Under the pieces are notes generated by a model. It made no database searches. It had not been told where the DNA came from and worked only from the letters and a program-made list of their open reading frames with translations. Source: Jiangella endophytica (GTDB taxonomy: Bacteria > Actinomycetota > Actinomycetes > Jiangellales > Jiangellaceae). Taken from it: a stretch of 64,000 bases of DNA. The position numbers were made by a program, and so were the translations under genes. Within the stretch, counting starts at the first letter, position 1. Each line of letters starts with the position of its first letter. The stretch lies in contig NZ_QVAI01000004.1 of NCBI RefSeq assembly GCF_003427025.1, forward strand, positions 124,001 to 188,000, given 5' to 3'. Shown piece by piece: positions 53,322 through 62,227 of this stretch.

Positions 53322-53386
53322 ATCACCTCAGGTGATCCCCCAAACTGACACCCGGGTGACATCAACGGCGTCACTCGGGTGACATC
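53322..53386. promoter_or_regulatory. Palindrome and direct repeat in the arcD upstream region
   Basis: ATCACC-TCA-GGTGAT (53322-53336) is a perfect palindrome; CACCCGGGTGACATC (53349-53363) repeats as CACTCGGGTGACATC (53372-53386), a 23-bp offset, about two helical turns. The second copy runs into the end of the TetR gene. Spacing on one face of the helix suggests cooperative binding by a regulator of arcDA. Confidence 0.4.
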
Positions 53387-54153
53387 GCAGGCCGGCGACG
53401 CTCGACGTACCGGTCGATGCCGTCGAGGACGAGCTCGAGGCCGAAGGTGAAGTCGTCGCCCAGCCACTCGTCGTCGGGCTCGGCGTAGCCCTCGAACCCG
53501 TCCTCGGCGACGATGCGGGCCAGTGTCGGGTGGTCGTCGGCGTTGACGAAGGTCGTCAGCATGCGGCCGTACGCCTGGTCCCAGGCCTCCTGGGGTGTGC
53601 CGGTGCGCTGCTCGACGTCGGCCAGGGCGGTGGCCAGCTGGGCGTGCCCGCGGACGTAGCCGCTGAGCACGACCAGGATTCCGAGCATCTCGCCCCCGCT
53701 GAGGCCGGTCTCGTCGAGCGCGCTCAGGCCCTGTTCCATGCGCTTGACCTGGTTGGGGCCCATCGGCGGGGTGTTCAGCGGGACGTCCAGGGCCCAGCGC
53801 CGGCGCCGGTAGATCTCGGCGGTGTCGTTGGCCCACCAGCGCAGCTTGTCGCGCCACCCGGTCAGCTCCGGCGGCAGGTCCGGCACCTCGGCGGCGTGCT
53901 CGACCATGAGGTCGAGCAGGTCGGTCTTGCTGGGCACGTACCGGTACAGCGACATCGTGGTGTACCCGAGCTCGTCGGCCACGCGGCGCATGGAGACCGC
54001 CGCCACCCCCTCCGCGTCGGCGATCGCGATGCCGGTGTCGACGACCTGACGCAGCGACAGCGCGGGCTTGGGCCCCCGGGTCGGCGGCGCCTGGACGTCC
54101 CAGAGCAGCTCGAGCGTGCGGTTCGGATCGGCCTGACGCTGGTCGGTGCCCAT
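53371..54153 (-). CDS. TetR family regulator (TetR_C type) of the DrrAB-like exporter
   Basis: 260 residues from ATG 54153 (GAGGGAGAG upstream). HTH: SLRQVVDTGIAIADAEGVAAVSMRRVADELGYTTMSLYRYVPSKTDLLDLMV (about 45-95); the C-terminal domain is the tetracycline-repressor type common in exporter regulators. Divergent from the ABC exporter genes across an A+T-rich gap containing repeated ACATAAAC/CCATAAAC words, likely operator half-sites. Expected to repress the exporter until its drug binds. Confidence 0.9.
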   Translation of the reverse strand: MGTDQRQADPNRTLELLWDVQAPPTRGPKPALSLRQVVDTGIAIADAEGVAAVSMRRVADELGYTTMSLYRYVPSKTDLLDLMVEHAAEVPDLPPELTGWRDKLRWWANDTAEIYRRRRWALDVPLNTPPMGPNQVKRMEQGLSALDETGLSGGEMLGILVVLSGYVRGHAQLATALADVEQRTGTPQEAWDQAYGRMLTTFVNADDHPTLARIVAEDGFEGYAEPDDEWLGDDFTFGLELVLDGIDRYVERRRPAMSPE

Positions 54154-54254
54154 GCTCTCCCTCGATGAAGTCGGTCGCTTGACGCCCATCCTAGAACTGT
54201 GTACAACATAAACCAAGCGCTATACGCCATAAACAGTTTTCCAGGAGGGTGGCT

Positions 54255-55226
54255 GTGACCACGAGCGACGCGGCGATCGCCGCAGAAGGGCTGCGGAAGC
54301 GATACGGCCGCAGCCATGCACTGAACGAGCTGGACCTGACGGTCGAGCGCGGGGTCGTCCACGGCCTGCTGGGTCCGAACGGCGCCGGCAAGACCACCGC
54401 CGTCCGTGCCCTGGCGACGCTGCTGCGGTTCGACGAGGGAAGCGCGCGGGTCGCGGGGCACGACGTCGTGACCGAGGCCGACGAGGTGCGTCGGCGGATC
54501 GGTCTCACCGGGCAGTACGCCGCGGTCGACGAGACGCTGTCCGGCCGGCAGAACCTGGTGATGTTCGGCCGCCTCTACCACCTGAGTCCGCGGCAGGCGA
54601 AGCAGCGGGCCGAGGAGCTGCTCGAGCAGTTCGACCTCACCGGCGCCGCCGACCGGTCCGGGCGGACGTACTCCGGCGGCATGCGGCGCCGGCTCGACCT
54701 CGCGGCCAGCCTGATCCTGGCGCCCGAGGTGCTGTTCCTCGACGAGCCGACGACCGGCCTGGACCCGCGCAGCCGCAACGACGTGTGGGACGCGGTCCGC
54801 GCGCTGGTGGCCGGCGGCACGACGGTGCTGCTCACCACCCAGTACCTGGAGGAGGCCGACCAGTTGGCGGACCGCATCTCCGTCATCGACACCGGCCGCG
54901 TCGTCGCCGAGGGCACCGCCGACGAGCTCAAGGCGCGCATCGGCGGCGACCGCATCGAGGTCGTCGTGCGCGACGCCGTCCAGCTGGGCGCCGCTGCCAC
55001 CGTCGTCGCGCGCATCGGCACCGCGGAACCGGAGCTCGACGCCGACACCCGCCGGGTCAGCGCGCCCGTGGCCGACCGGATGGCGGCGCTCACCGACGTC
55101 GTCCGCGAGCTCCAGGCCGCCGGCGTCGTCGCCGAGGACATCGGTCTGCGCCGCCCGACCCTCGACGAAGCCTTCCTGCACCTCACCGGCCACCAGGCCG
55201 CCGCGAACGAGGAGACCGCCGCATGA
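54255..55226 (+). CDS. Daunorubicin-resistance-type ABC transporter ATP-binding protein (DrrA-like)
   Basis: 323 residues from GTG 54255 (AGGAGG 6 nt upstream). Walker A LGPNGAGKTT, Q-loop TGQYAAVDETLSG, signature YSGGMRRRLDL, Walker B VLFLDEPTTGLDP, and the C-terminal helical extension ending LRRPTLDEAFLHLTG that is diagnostic of DrrA proteins. Powers export of a hydrophobic drug with the permease that follows. ATGA overlap with the next gene. Confidence 0.93.
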   Translation: MTTSDAAIAAEGLRKRYGRSHALNELDLTVERGVVHGLLGPNGAGKTTAVRALATLLRFDEGSARVAGHDVVTEADEVRRRIGLTGQYAAVDETLSGRQNLVMFGRLYHLSPRQAKQRAEELLEQFDLTGAADRSGRTYSGGMRRRLDLAASLILAPEVLFLDEPTTGLDPRSRNDVWDAVRALVAGGTTVLLTTQYLEEADQLADRISVIDTGRVVAEGTADELKARIGGDRIEVVVRDAVQLGAAATVVARIGTAEPELDADTRRVSAPVADRMAALTDVVRELQAAGVVAEDIGLRRPTLDEAFLHLTGHQAAANEETAA

Positions 55227-56077
55227 GCGTCACACTGCAGCAGCCGCCGGCCCTGATCGCTCCCCCGCCGGCCCGCACGCCGCTGGCCCGGCTGCGCTGG
55301 ACGCTCGCCGACGGCTGGGTGATGACGAAGCGCAACATGGCGCACGTCGTCCGGGCGCCCGAAGAGGTCGTCATCTACTTCACCCTGCCGATCATGTTCG
55401 TGCTGGTCTTCGGCTATGTGTTCGGCAGCGGCATGGCGCTGCCCGGCGGCGGCAGCTACCGGGAGTTCCTGCTGCCCGGCGTGTTCGCGATGACCATGCT
55501 ATACGGGCTGGGCGCCACCGCCACGGGCGTCGCGTTCGACGTCGACCGCGGCGTCGTCGACCGCTTCCGGTCCATGCCGATGGCGCGGTCGGCGCTGGTC
55601 GTCGGCCGCAGCGGCGCCGACCTCATCCGCGCCGTGCTGGAGATGGCGACCCTGGTGCTCTGCGGACTGCTGGTCGGCTGGCAGTGGCGCAACGGCATCG
55701 GCGACGCGCTCGCCGCGGTGGGCCTGATCCTGCTGCTGCGCTTCGCGATGACCTGGATCGGCATCTACCTCGGCCTGGTGGTGCCGAATCCGGACACCGT
55801 CGGCGTCATCGTCTTCCCCGCCGCGTTCCCGCTGACGGCGTTGTCGAACGTGTTCGTCGCGCCGGAGCTGATGCCGGACTGGCTGGGCGCGGTGTCGGAG
55901 TGGAATCCGCTGTCGTCGACGGTGGCCGCGGCGCGCGAACTGTTCGGCAACCCCGGCTTCGGCGGCCAGTCGTGGGCCGCGGAGCACAGCCTGCTGCTGG
56001 CGGTCGGCTGGCCGCTGGTGATCCTGGCGATCTTCGTGCCGCTGTCCATCCGCCGCTACCAGAAGCTCAGCCGCTGA
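55223..56077 (+). CDS. DrrB-like ABC transporter permease
   Basis: 284 residues, six membrane segments of the ABC-2 type; a cytoplasmic N-terminal tail with a Pro/Ala/Leu-rich stretch, then KRNMAHVVRAPEEVVIYFTLPIMFVLVFGYVFG, and the conserved FRSMPMARSALVVGR and NPLSSTVAAARELFGN segments. Forms the membrane part of the exporter with the upstream ATPase. Whether the exported compound is produced by this organism is unknown; no biosynthetic cluster is adjacent. Confidence 0.92.
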   Translation: MSVTLQQPPALIAPPPARTPLARLRWTLADGWVMTKRNMAHVVRAPEEVVIYFTLPIMFVLVFGYVFGSGMALPGGGSYREFLLPGVFAMTMLYGLGATATGVAFDVDRGVVDRFRSMPMARSALVVGRSGADLIRAVLEMATLVLCGLLVGWQWRNGIGDALAAVGLILLLRFAMTWIGIYLGLVVPNPDTVGVIVFPAAFPLTALSNVFVAPELMPDWLGAVSEWNPLSSTVAAARELFGNPGFGGQSWAAEHSLLLAVGWPLVILAIFVPLSIRRYQKLSR

Positions 56078-56099
56078 CCGGCCGCCCCTCCGCCGTGTT

Positions 56100-56165
56100 G
56101 ATCTTGGAGTAACGGCGGGATTCATCGGGCATTTCACCCCGTGATTCCCTGTCTACTCCACGATC
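56100..56165. repeat. Long intergenic hairpin with GATC ends
   Basis: Arms GATCTTGGAGTA (56100-56111) and TACTCCACGATC (56154-56165) pair with one mismatch; the interior (GCGGGATTCATCGGG / CCCCGTGATTCCC) forms a second imperfect stem, so the whole 66 nt can fold as one interrupted hairpin. It separates the DrrB-like gene from the next co-directional gene and may terminate the exporter operon. Similar GATC-N-TGG arm ends occur at 9388 and 15717. Confidence 0.6.
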
Positions 56166-56298
56166 GACGCCGGTGGTCCGGGGCGGGTTCGAGGGTCGTG
56201 ACCACGGGTGTCACGGGCAACGCAACAGGCTCGTCATTACCCGTGTCCCAATACTCCCGGTTAGTCTGCTATCCCCGACTCGCCCGGAGCCGCCTTTC

Positions 56299-57966
56299 AT
56301 GCCAGGACGCCACGCCTCGCACCGGCCGGCCGCGCCGTCGCCCTGGCTGCGCCGGCTCGGCCTGTCCGTCATGGCCGTCGCGCTCGTCGGCGCGGCGGGA
56401 CTGGGTGTCGCGTCCGTCCTGGACCGGGGCGACGGCGAGTGCGACGGTGAGCTGGCGGTCACCGTTGCCGCCGACCCGACCATCGCGCCGGTGCTCACCG
56501 ACCTCGCCCGGACCTACGCCGACACCGACCCGCGCCAGGGAGACCGGTGTGTCGAGGTCGACGTCGCCGCCAGCGCCGCGGCGGCCGCCGTGCCGTCGTT
56601 CGGCGGTGCCGAGGCGCCGGACCTGTGGATTCCCAAGACCCGCGCATTCGGTCCGGCGGTCGACGAGGGCCTCACCGAGCAGCTGGCCAACGTCGCACTG
56701 TCGCCGCTGGTCGTGGCGATGCCGCAGGAGGCGGCGGCCGCTGTCGGCGGCGAGAGCGCCGAGACCTCCTGGGCCGCGCTGGTGCAGGGCGAGGGGCCGG
56801 CGATCATCGCCGACCCCTCCGCCAACGACGAGGGCATCGCCAGCCTGGTCGCCGTCCGCACGGCGCTGGGCGACCAGGTGGAACGCGACCAGCTGGTCCA
56901 GGTCATGACGCGGGTGTCGCAGGCCGCCGTGCCCACCGTCGACGACGCGTTCGCGGCCGCCGCTGAGACGCCGGCCGCGATCACCGCGACCGAGCAGTCC
57001 GTCGTGGCGTTCAACCGGGGCACGTCCGGCCCGCGGCTGACCGCGCTCTATCCCGCCGAGGGCACGTTCGGCTTCGACTACCCGGCGTTCGCGGTGTCCG
57101 GCGCCGACGAGGACGACGCCGCCCGGTCGGCGGCAACGGCGTTCGTCACCTACCTCGGGTCGGCCGAGGCGCAGGAGACGGTCCGGGAGGCCGGTTTCCG
57201 CAGCCCCGACGGCACCGCCGCCGACGGCGCGGGGGTCGTCGACGGCATCCGCCCGGCACTGCCGGAGCTGCTGCCCGCCCCCGACCCGGCTCTGGTCACC
57301 GAGCTGTCCCGGCAGTGGGCGGCGCTCGCGCTCGACATGCGCATGCTCGCCGTCATCGACGTGTCCGGTTCGATGAACGAGCAGGTCAACGGTGGCGCCA
57401 CCCGCATCGAGCTGACCCGCGACGCGGCGCTGGAGGCGCTGCGGCTGTTCCCGCCGGACGCCTCGGTCGGGCTCTGGGCGTTCTCGATCCTGCAGGACCC
57501 GCCGAACGACTACGTCCAGTTGGTCGACGTCGGCCCGATGAACGAGGAGCTCGACGACGGCACGACGCGGCAGGAGGCGCTGGTCGCGGCGTCGGAGTCG
57601 CTGCCGTCGCGCGCCGAGGGCGGCACCGGCCTCTACGACACCGCGCTGGCCGCGTTCCAGTCGATGCGCGGCAGCTACCAGGCCGGCATGGTCAACTCGG
57701 TCGTGCTGCTCACCGACGGACGCAACGAGGACGATCCCGACGGCATCGACCTCGACACCCTGCTCACCCAGCTCACCGCGCAGTTCGACCCCGCCGCGCC
57801 GGTGCCGATCATCACCATCGGCATGGGCCCGGAGGCGGACATGGAGGCGCTGCAGCAGATCTCCGCCGCCACCGGCACGACGGCCTACCACGCCGAGGAT
57901 CCGAGCGACATCCAGAGCGTGTTCATCCAGGCCATGATCGAACGGCAGTGCCGCCCCAACTGCTGA
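56299..57966 (+). CDS. Substrate-binding domain plus vWA domain membrane protein
   Basis: 555 residues from ATG 56299. One N-terminal helix (about 21-40) anchors it; residues 50-330 resemble a periplasmic solute-binding fold (ELAVTVAADPTIAPVLTDLARTY, DLWIPKTRAFG, a type seen in family-1 binding proteins), and a vWA domain follows (about 350-550) with the MIDAS motif DVSGSM and later LLTDGRNEDD. The fusion of ligand-binding and metal-dependent adhesion modules faces outside. Start has GGAG about 9 nt upstream. Role unclear; followed 80 nt later by a polysaccharide deacetylase, so a wall-related function is possible. Confidence 0.85.
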   Translation: MPGRHASHRPAAPSPWLRRLGLSVMAVALVGAAGLGVASVLDRGDGECDGELAVTVAADPTIAPVLTDLARTYADTDPRQGDRCVEVDVAASAAAAAVPSFGGAEAPDLWIPKTRAFGPAVDEGLTEQLANVALSPLVVAMPQEAAAAVGGESAETSWAALVQGEGPAIIADPSANDEGIASLVAVRTALGDQVERDQLVQVMTRVSQAAVPTVDDAFAAAAETPAAITATEQSVVAFNRGTSGPRLTALYPAEGTFGFDYPAFAVSGADEDDAARSAATAFVTYLGSAEAQETVREAGFRSPDGTAADGAGVVDGIRPALPELLPAPDPALVTELSRQWAALALDMRMLAVIDVSGSMNEQVNGGATRIELTRDAALEALRLFPPDASVGLWAFSILQDPPNDYVQLVDVGPMNEELDDGTTRQEALVAASESLPSRAEGGTGLYDTALAAFQSMRGSYQAGMVNSVVLLTDGRNEDDPDGIDLDTLLTQLTAQFDPAAPVPIITIGMGPEADMEALQQISAATGTTAYHAEDPSDIQSVFIQAMIERQCRPNC

Positions 57967-58049
57967 CCTCGTGTGGCGCGCCTGTCCGGTTTCCGCCTCG
58001 GCGAACTCTATGATCATGGGTCGACGAGCGCCCGAGGGAGGTGGCACCG

Positions 58050-58889
58050 GTGAACAACCTGTCCTGGCCGGCCACCATCCTCCTCGGCATCTTCCTCGGG
58101 CTCATCGCGGTCGCGGCCGAGAACACCGGCGCCGGGCTCGACGAACCGACGGCGAGCCCGTCGGAGTCGTCGTCGGCCTCCCCCGCTCCGGACGACTCCG
58201 GTGGTGGGTCCGGTGATGGATCTGGTGGCGGGTCGGCGGGCGGCGGGTCGGGTGGCGGCGCGAACGTCAGCGACGGCGCTGACGGCGAGACGAATCCCGA
58301 CACCGGCGGCGCCGTCGAGGACAACACCGTCACGCTCACCTTCGACGACGGCCCGCACCCGGTGTACACACCACAGGTGCTGGAGCTGCTCGAGGAGCAC
58401 GACGCCATCGCCGTCTTCTGCATGGTCGGCCAGCGCGCCCGCGAGCATCCCGAGATCGTCCGCCAGGTCGTCGATTCCGGCCACGCGCTGTGCAACCACA
58501 CCGACAGCCACGACGAGAAGCTGTCCGAGCGGACCCGCGAGCAGATCGAGCGGCAGATCAGCGAGACCGACGAAGCCCTCGACGACGCCGTCGGCGGCGA
58601 CACCGAGGTGCGCTGGTTCCGCCAGCCGGGCACGTACGTGCAGCCGCAGGTCGAGGCCGTCCTCGACGGCGACCTCGAGCCACTGGACTGGACGGTCGAC
58701 CCGCGCGACTGGTCGCGGCCGGGGACGTCGGCGATCGTGCAGGATGTCCTGGGCAAACTGGAGCCCGGATCGGTCATACTGCTGCACGACGGCGGCGGCG
58801 ACCGGTCGCAGACGGTCGCGGCGCTCGACCAGATCCTGACCGGCCTCGATGCCGCCGGCTACCGCTACGTCCTGCCTGGAGACCCATGA
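58050..58889 (+). CDS. Membrane-anchored polysaccharide deacetylase (NodB domain)
   Basis: 279 residues from GTG 58050 (GGGAGG 7 nt upstream). One N-terminal helix, a Gly/Ser-rich extracytoplasmic linker (about 35-85), then NodB: motif 1 TFDDGPHP (catalytic Asp and metal Asp), motif 2 HTDSHDEKL (metal His), motif 3 RQPGT, motif 4 DPRDW, motif 5 ILLHDGGG (catalytic His). All five are intact, so it should be an active Zn/Co-dependent de-N-acetylase of peptidoglycan, chitin or a wall polymer. ATGA overlap with the HAD gene. Confidence 0.92.
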   Translation: MNNLSWPATILLGIFLGLIAVAAENTGAGLDEPTASPSESSSASPAPDDSGGGSGDGSGGGSAGGGSGGGANVSDGADGETNPDTGGAVEDNTVTLTFDDGPHPVYTPQVLELLEEHDAIAVFCMVGQRAREHPEIVRQVVDSGHALCNHTDSHDEKLSERTREQIERQISETDEALDDAVGGDTEVRWFRQPGTYVQPQVEAVLDGDLEPLDWTVDPRDWSRPGTSAIVQDVLGKLEPGSVILLHDGGGDRSQTVAALDQILTGLDAAGYRYVLPGDP

Positions 58890-59365
58890 CCCGCCCCGTC
58901 GCCGTGGTCGACATCGACGGCGTCCTCGCCGACGTCCGGCACCGCCTGCATCACCTGAAGCGGCGGCCGAAGGACTGGGCCGGCTTCTTCGGCGCGATGG
59001 CCGACGACACGCCGTACGCGGAGGGCGTCGAGCTGGTGACGCTGCTGTCGAACGAACACGACGTCGTCTACCTCAGCGGCCGGCCCGAGCGCACCCGCGC
59101 CGTCACCCGCATCTGGCTGGCCGACCACGGCGCGCCGGCCGGCACCGTCATGCTCCGCCCCGACGACGACCGGCGGCCCGCGCGGCAGTTCAAGGTCGGC
59201 GTGCTGCGCCGGCTCTCGGCGCACCGCGAGGTCGCCATGCTCGTCGACGACGACCCCGCCGTCTGCGCCGCCGCCCGGGCGGCCGGGTTCACCGTCTACG
59301 AGGCCGAGTGGAGCCGCCCCGACCAGACGCTGTTCAGCGCCCAGGAGTCCGACGGCCGCACCTAG
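58886..59365 (+). CDS. HAD-superfamily phosphatase-like protein
   Basis: 159 residues. HAD motif I VVDIDGVLAD at the N-terminus, motif II Ser in YLSGRPERTR, and motif IV MLVDDDPAVC; a Lys in QFKVGVLRRL may act as motif III. Resembles polynucleotide kinase 3'-phosphatase-like and LNS2-type small HADs. Small-molecule or nucleic-acid phosphatase; substrate unknown. Overlaps the deacetylase by 4 nt but is not obviously linked in function. Confidence 0.87.
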   Translation: MTRPVAVVDIDGVLADVRHRLHHLKRRPKDWAGFFGAMADDTPYAEGVELVTLLSNEHDVVYLSGRPERTRAVTRIWLADHGAPAGTVMLRPDDDRRPARQFKVGVLRRLSAHREVAMLVDDDPAVCAAARAAGFTVYEAEWSRPDQTLFSAQESDGRT

Positions 59366-59471
59366 ACATCCCAGAGGCGCAACTTGTCGAGCAGCAGCTG
59401 GTTGGTCGTGGGTTCGGTGGGCCCAGGCGGTGTGTTCGTCGTAGTGGGTGTGGTGTCGTACGCAGTCGTCA

Positions 59472-59494
59472 ACCGCAACAGGGGTTGAGGTCAA
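59472..59494 (-). promoter_or_regulatory. Second MerR-type inverted repeat (degenerate)
   Basis: On the minus strand ACCTCAACCCCTGTTGCGGT (59491-59472), one mismatch from symmetric, begins in TTGACC, matching 17 of 20 positions of the box at 17693-17712. In both places the TGA of TTGACC is also the stop codon of the preceding gene (here the prepilin peptidase). No annotated gene lies downstream on the minus strand, so the site may be fortuitous or drive a small transcript. Confidence 0.35.
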
Positions 59495-60234
59495 GCCAGC
59501 AGCAGCGCCGCCAGCGCACCCACCAGCATCGGCGGCCCGAACGGCAGGCTCGTCCGCCGGCCCGCCCGCCCCACCGCCAGCGCCACGATGCCGATCAGCC
59601 CGCCGGCCAGGAAGGCGAGGAAGACCCCCGACGCGACCGTCGCCCAACCGGCCCAGCCGAGCAGCAGTCCCAGCGACGCCGACAGCTTCACGTCGCCGAG
59701 CCCGAGGTCGGCCGGCCGGAGCAGGGCCAGCAGCAGGTAGAACGCCAGGCAGGCGCCGGCTGCCGCCCAGGCTCGTCCGTAGGCGCTCCAGTCGCCGGTC
59801 AGCGCGGACGCGACCGTGAGCAGCGCGCCGGCGGCGCCGAGCGCCGTGAGCGTCAGCCAGTCGGGCAGCAGCTGGGTGCGCAGGTCGACGTAGGCGAGCG
59901 CGACGCCGAGCGCGCCGACCACGAGGTATGCCGGAAGATCCTCCGGCGCGTTGGCCGCGCCGTCGCGGGCGATCGTCAGCAGCGCCCAGACGGCCGATGT
60001 GGCGACCGCCAGCCAGGCCGCCAGCCGGGGCGCCGCCGCCAGCTCGCGGTACGGGATCGGCGTCGGCGGCCGGCCGCCCTCGACCAGCTCCGGCGAGACC
60101 GGCTCCGGTGCCGGGTCGCCGGACGGCTCCGCCGCGACGGTGGCCGGCAGGCGGTCCGGGATGCGGGCGACCAGCAACGGCAGCAATGCGCCGGCGAGCA
60201 GGCCGGCCGCGGCCAGCACGAGCAGCAGGGTCAC
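59491..60234 (-). CDS. A24 family prepilin peptidase (PilD/TadV-like)
   Basis: 247 residues from GTG 60234. Aspartyl protease with both motifs: YVDLRTQLLPDWL and GLGDVKLSASLG (catalytic Asp in each). Several membrane segments. The cysteine-rich N-terminal methylase domain of classic PilD is missing; instead there is one helix and a Pro/Glu-rich linker (about 25-60). Processes type IV or Tad/Flp pilin leaders. It overlaps aroE by 4 nt (GTGA), a common actinobacterial arrangement. Confidence 0.9.
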   Translation of the reverse strand: MTLLLVLAAAGLLAGALLPLLVARIPDRLPATVAAEPSGDPAPEPVSPELVEGGRPPTPIPYRELAAAPRLAAWLAVATSAVWALLTIARDGAANAPEDLPAYLVVGALGVALAYVDLRTQLLPDWLTLTALGAAGALLTVASALTGDWSAYGRAWAAAGACLAFYLLLALLRPADLGLGDVKLSASLGLLLGWAGWATVASGVFLAFLAGGLIGIVALAVGRAGRRTSLPFGPPMLVGALAALLLA

Positions 60235-61082
60235 GCGCGGGCGCCGATCGCCGCGATCGCCGCCGAGCGCAGCAGGTCGGCCGGCAGGTCGGCTCCGGTC
60301 ATCAACCGCAGCTGGCCGACCGCCTGATGGGCGAGCAGGTCCAGGCCGCTGGCGACCACGCCGCCGGCCGCCTGCCACCCGGCGGCGACCGGGGTCGGCC
60401 ACGGGTCGTAGACGACGTCGAACAGCACGCGGCCCGCGGTCTTCTCACCGGCGGCCGAGACGACGGCGGGCGCCAGCTCGTCCAGGGCGCCGGACGGCGC
60501 CGTCGACACCGTCACACCGGCGTCGGCGCACGCGGGCAGGACCGCCCAGGGAGCGGGCTCCGCCGGGTGCCCCAGCGCGGCCGCCACGGCCAGCGCCGAC
60601 TCCGCCCGTGCCGCGGACCGGACGTGGACGTGCACGGGCCCGGTCTCGAGGAAGGCCAACGCCGCCAGCACACTCGCCGCCGTGGCGCCGCCGCCCCACA
60701 GACACACCGGCGGCGCACCGGCATCGACGCCGGCACCGACGCCGGCCTCGCGCAGCGTCGCCACGACGCCCGGGACGTCGGTGTTGTCGGCCTCCCAGCC
60801 GCCGTCATCGCGGCGGACGAGCGTGTTCGCCGCCCCGACGGTCGCCGCGACGTCGGACGCGCTCGCCGCGACCTCCAGCGCCACCCGCTTCAGCGGCATC
60901 GTGAGCGAGAGCCCGCGCCACTCCGGCCCGAGTCCGGCGACGAACCCGGCGAGGTCCGCCTCGCCGACCTCGTGCGCGGTGTACTCCCAGTCCAGGCCCA
61001 GGTGCCGGTACGCGGCGCGGTGGATCACCGGCGACAGCGAGTGCGCGATCGGCGATCCGAGCACCGCGCAGCGAGTCAGCAC
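60231..61082 (-). CDS. aroE: Shikimate dehydrogenase
   Basis: 283 residues. Reduces 3-dehydroshikimate to shikimate with NADPH. N-terminal substrate motif GSPIAHSLSPVIHRAAY (two shikimate-binding serines), catalytic Lys in LTMPLKRVAL, Asp in ADNTDVPGV, and an NADP-binding WGGGATAASVLAAL. A slightly shorter glycine loop (GGGATA instead of GAGGAA) is within family variation. Overlaps mltG by 7 nt and the prepilin peptidase by 4 nt. Confidence 0.95.
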   Translation of the reverse strand: MLTRCAVLGSPIAHSLSPVIHRAAYRHLGLDWEYTAHEVGEADLAGFVAGLGPEWRGLSLTMPLKRVALEVAASASDVAATVGAANTLVRRDDGGWEADNTDVPGVVATLREAGVGAGVDAGAPPVCLWGGGATAASVLAALAFLETGPVHVHVRSAARAESALAVAAALGHPAEPAPWAVLPACADAGVTVSTAPSGALDELAPAVVSAAGEKTAGRVLFDVVYDPWPTPVAAGWQAAGGVVASGLDLLAHQAVGQLRLMTGADLPADLLRSAAIAAIGARA

Positions 61083-62227
61083 AGGTCGCTCTCCCGGCAG
61101 TACTCGTCCAGGCGCGCGCGGTTGGCGTTGTGGTCCTCCGCGGTGACGGCGAACGCGGTCTCGCCGGTCTCGAGGTTCACCGCGACGAAGTAGCAGCTGC
61201 CCTCGCTGGTCGGGTTGAGCGCCGCCGCGAGCGCGGCGTCACCCGGTGACGCGATGGGGCCGGGCGGCAGGCCGGACACCAGGTACGTGTTGTACGGCGA
61301 CTCGGTCTCCCGCTGCTCCCGCGACGTGTAGACGGTGGAGTAGTCGTCGAACGCGTAGTGCACCGTGGAGTCCATCTGCAGCCGCTCCTGCACCACGCCG
61401 TTGGCTGCGCAAGCGCCCGTGAGCCGGTTGTAGATGACCTCGGCGACCCGGGGCATGTCCTCCTCGCGGCTCACCTCGCGCTGCACGATGCTGGCGACGG
61501 TGACGATCTCGCGCGGCGTGTAGCCGAGCGCGTCGGCGCGGCTGACGAGGTCGGCGGAGGTCGCGGACTGCTCGAACCGCGCCACCATGGCGGCCACCAG
61601 CGTCTCCGGCGTCACCTCGCCGCCGAGGTCGTACGAGGCCGGGTAGAGGAAGCCCTCGGCGTCGCCCTCGGCGTACTCGGGCAGTGTCGCCGCGTCGACG
61701 GCGGCCTGCAGCTCCTCGGTGGAGAAGCCCGACGCCTCGGCCAGCCGGTCGACGGTCTGCCGGATCCGCAGGCCCTCGGGCAGCGAGACCCGGGAGCCGC
61801 CCTGGCCCTCGACGAGCGCGGCGACGGCGTCGGCGGCGGTCATCTCGCTGCGCAGCGTGTAGTTGCCCGGCTGGATCCCGCGCGCTTCGGGGTTCTGGTC
61901 GGCGGCCGCGATGAACGCGTCCTGGCTGGCGACGACGCCGGCCTCGACCAGGGTGGCGCCCATGGCGCGCAGCGTGGCGCCGTCCGGGATGGTGACCGGT
62001 ACCTCGCCGGTGCCCGGCCCGGGGAAGTCCTCGGGCTCGCCGAAGAGGCCGTCGGCGCTGTTCAGCACCGCGTTGCCGCCGTAGTAGATGCCGCCCAGGA
62101 CGGCACCGATGACAGCGAGCGAGGCCAGCACCGCCATGAACGAGCCGAAGCGGCTGCGCTTGCGCCGGCGGCGCCGCTGACGCCGGGGGCGGACGATCTC
62201 CTCCTCCGACGTGTACAGGTCACTCAT
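61076..62227 (-). CDS. mltG: Endolytic transglycosylase MltG
   Basis: 383 residues. Basic N-terminus (RPRRQRRRRRKRS), one membrane helix (about 30-50), a LysM-like segment (VTIPDGATLRAMGATLVEAGVV), then the YceG domain with the catalytic Glu in VTVASIVQREVSREEDMPRVAEVIYNRL, and YNTYLVSGLPPGPIASPG near the C-terminus. Cleaves nascent glycan strands to end peptidoglycan polymerisation. Overlaps ruvX by 8 nt. Confidence 0.95.
   Translation of the reverse strand: MSDLYTSEEEIVRPRRQRRRRRKRSRFGSFMAVLASLAVIGAVLGGIYYGGNAVLNSADGLFGEPEDFPGPGTGEVPVTIPDGATLRAMGATLVEAGVVASQDAFIAAADQNPEARGIQPGNYTLRSEMTAADAVAALVEGQGGSRVSLPEGLRIRQTVDRLAEASGFSTEELQAAVDAATLPEYAEGDAEGFLYPASYDLGGEVTPETLVAAMVARFEQSATSADLVSRADALGYTPREIVTVASIVQREVSREEDMPRVAEVIYNRLTGACAANGVVQERLQMDSTVHYAFDDYSTVYTSREQRETESPYNTYLVSGLPPGPIASPGDAALAAALNPTSEGSCYFVAVNLETGETAFAVTAEDHNANRARLDEYCRESDLC

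Noticed and set aside
59362-59478. 38-codon minus-strand ORF (TTG start) ending in LLLDKLRLWDV
   Set aside because: The C-terminal residues look protein-like, but the start is TTG with no ribosome-binding site and overlaps the MerR-like repeat; too weak to call.
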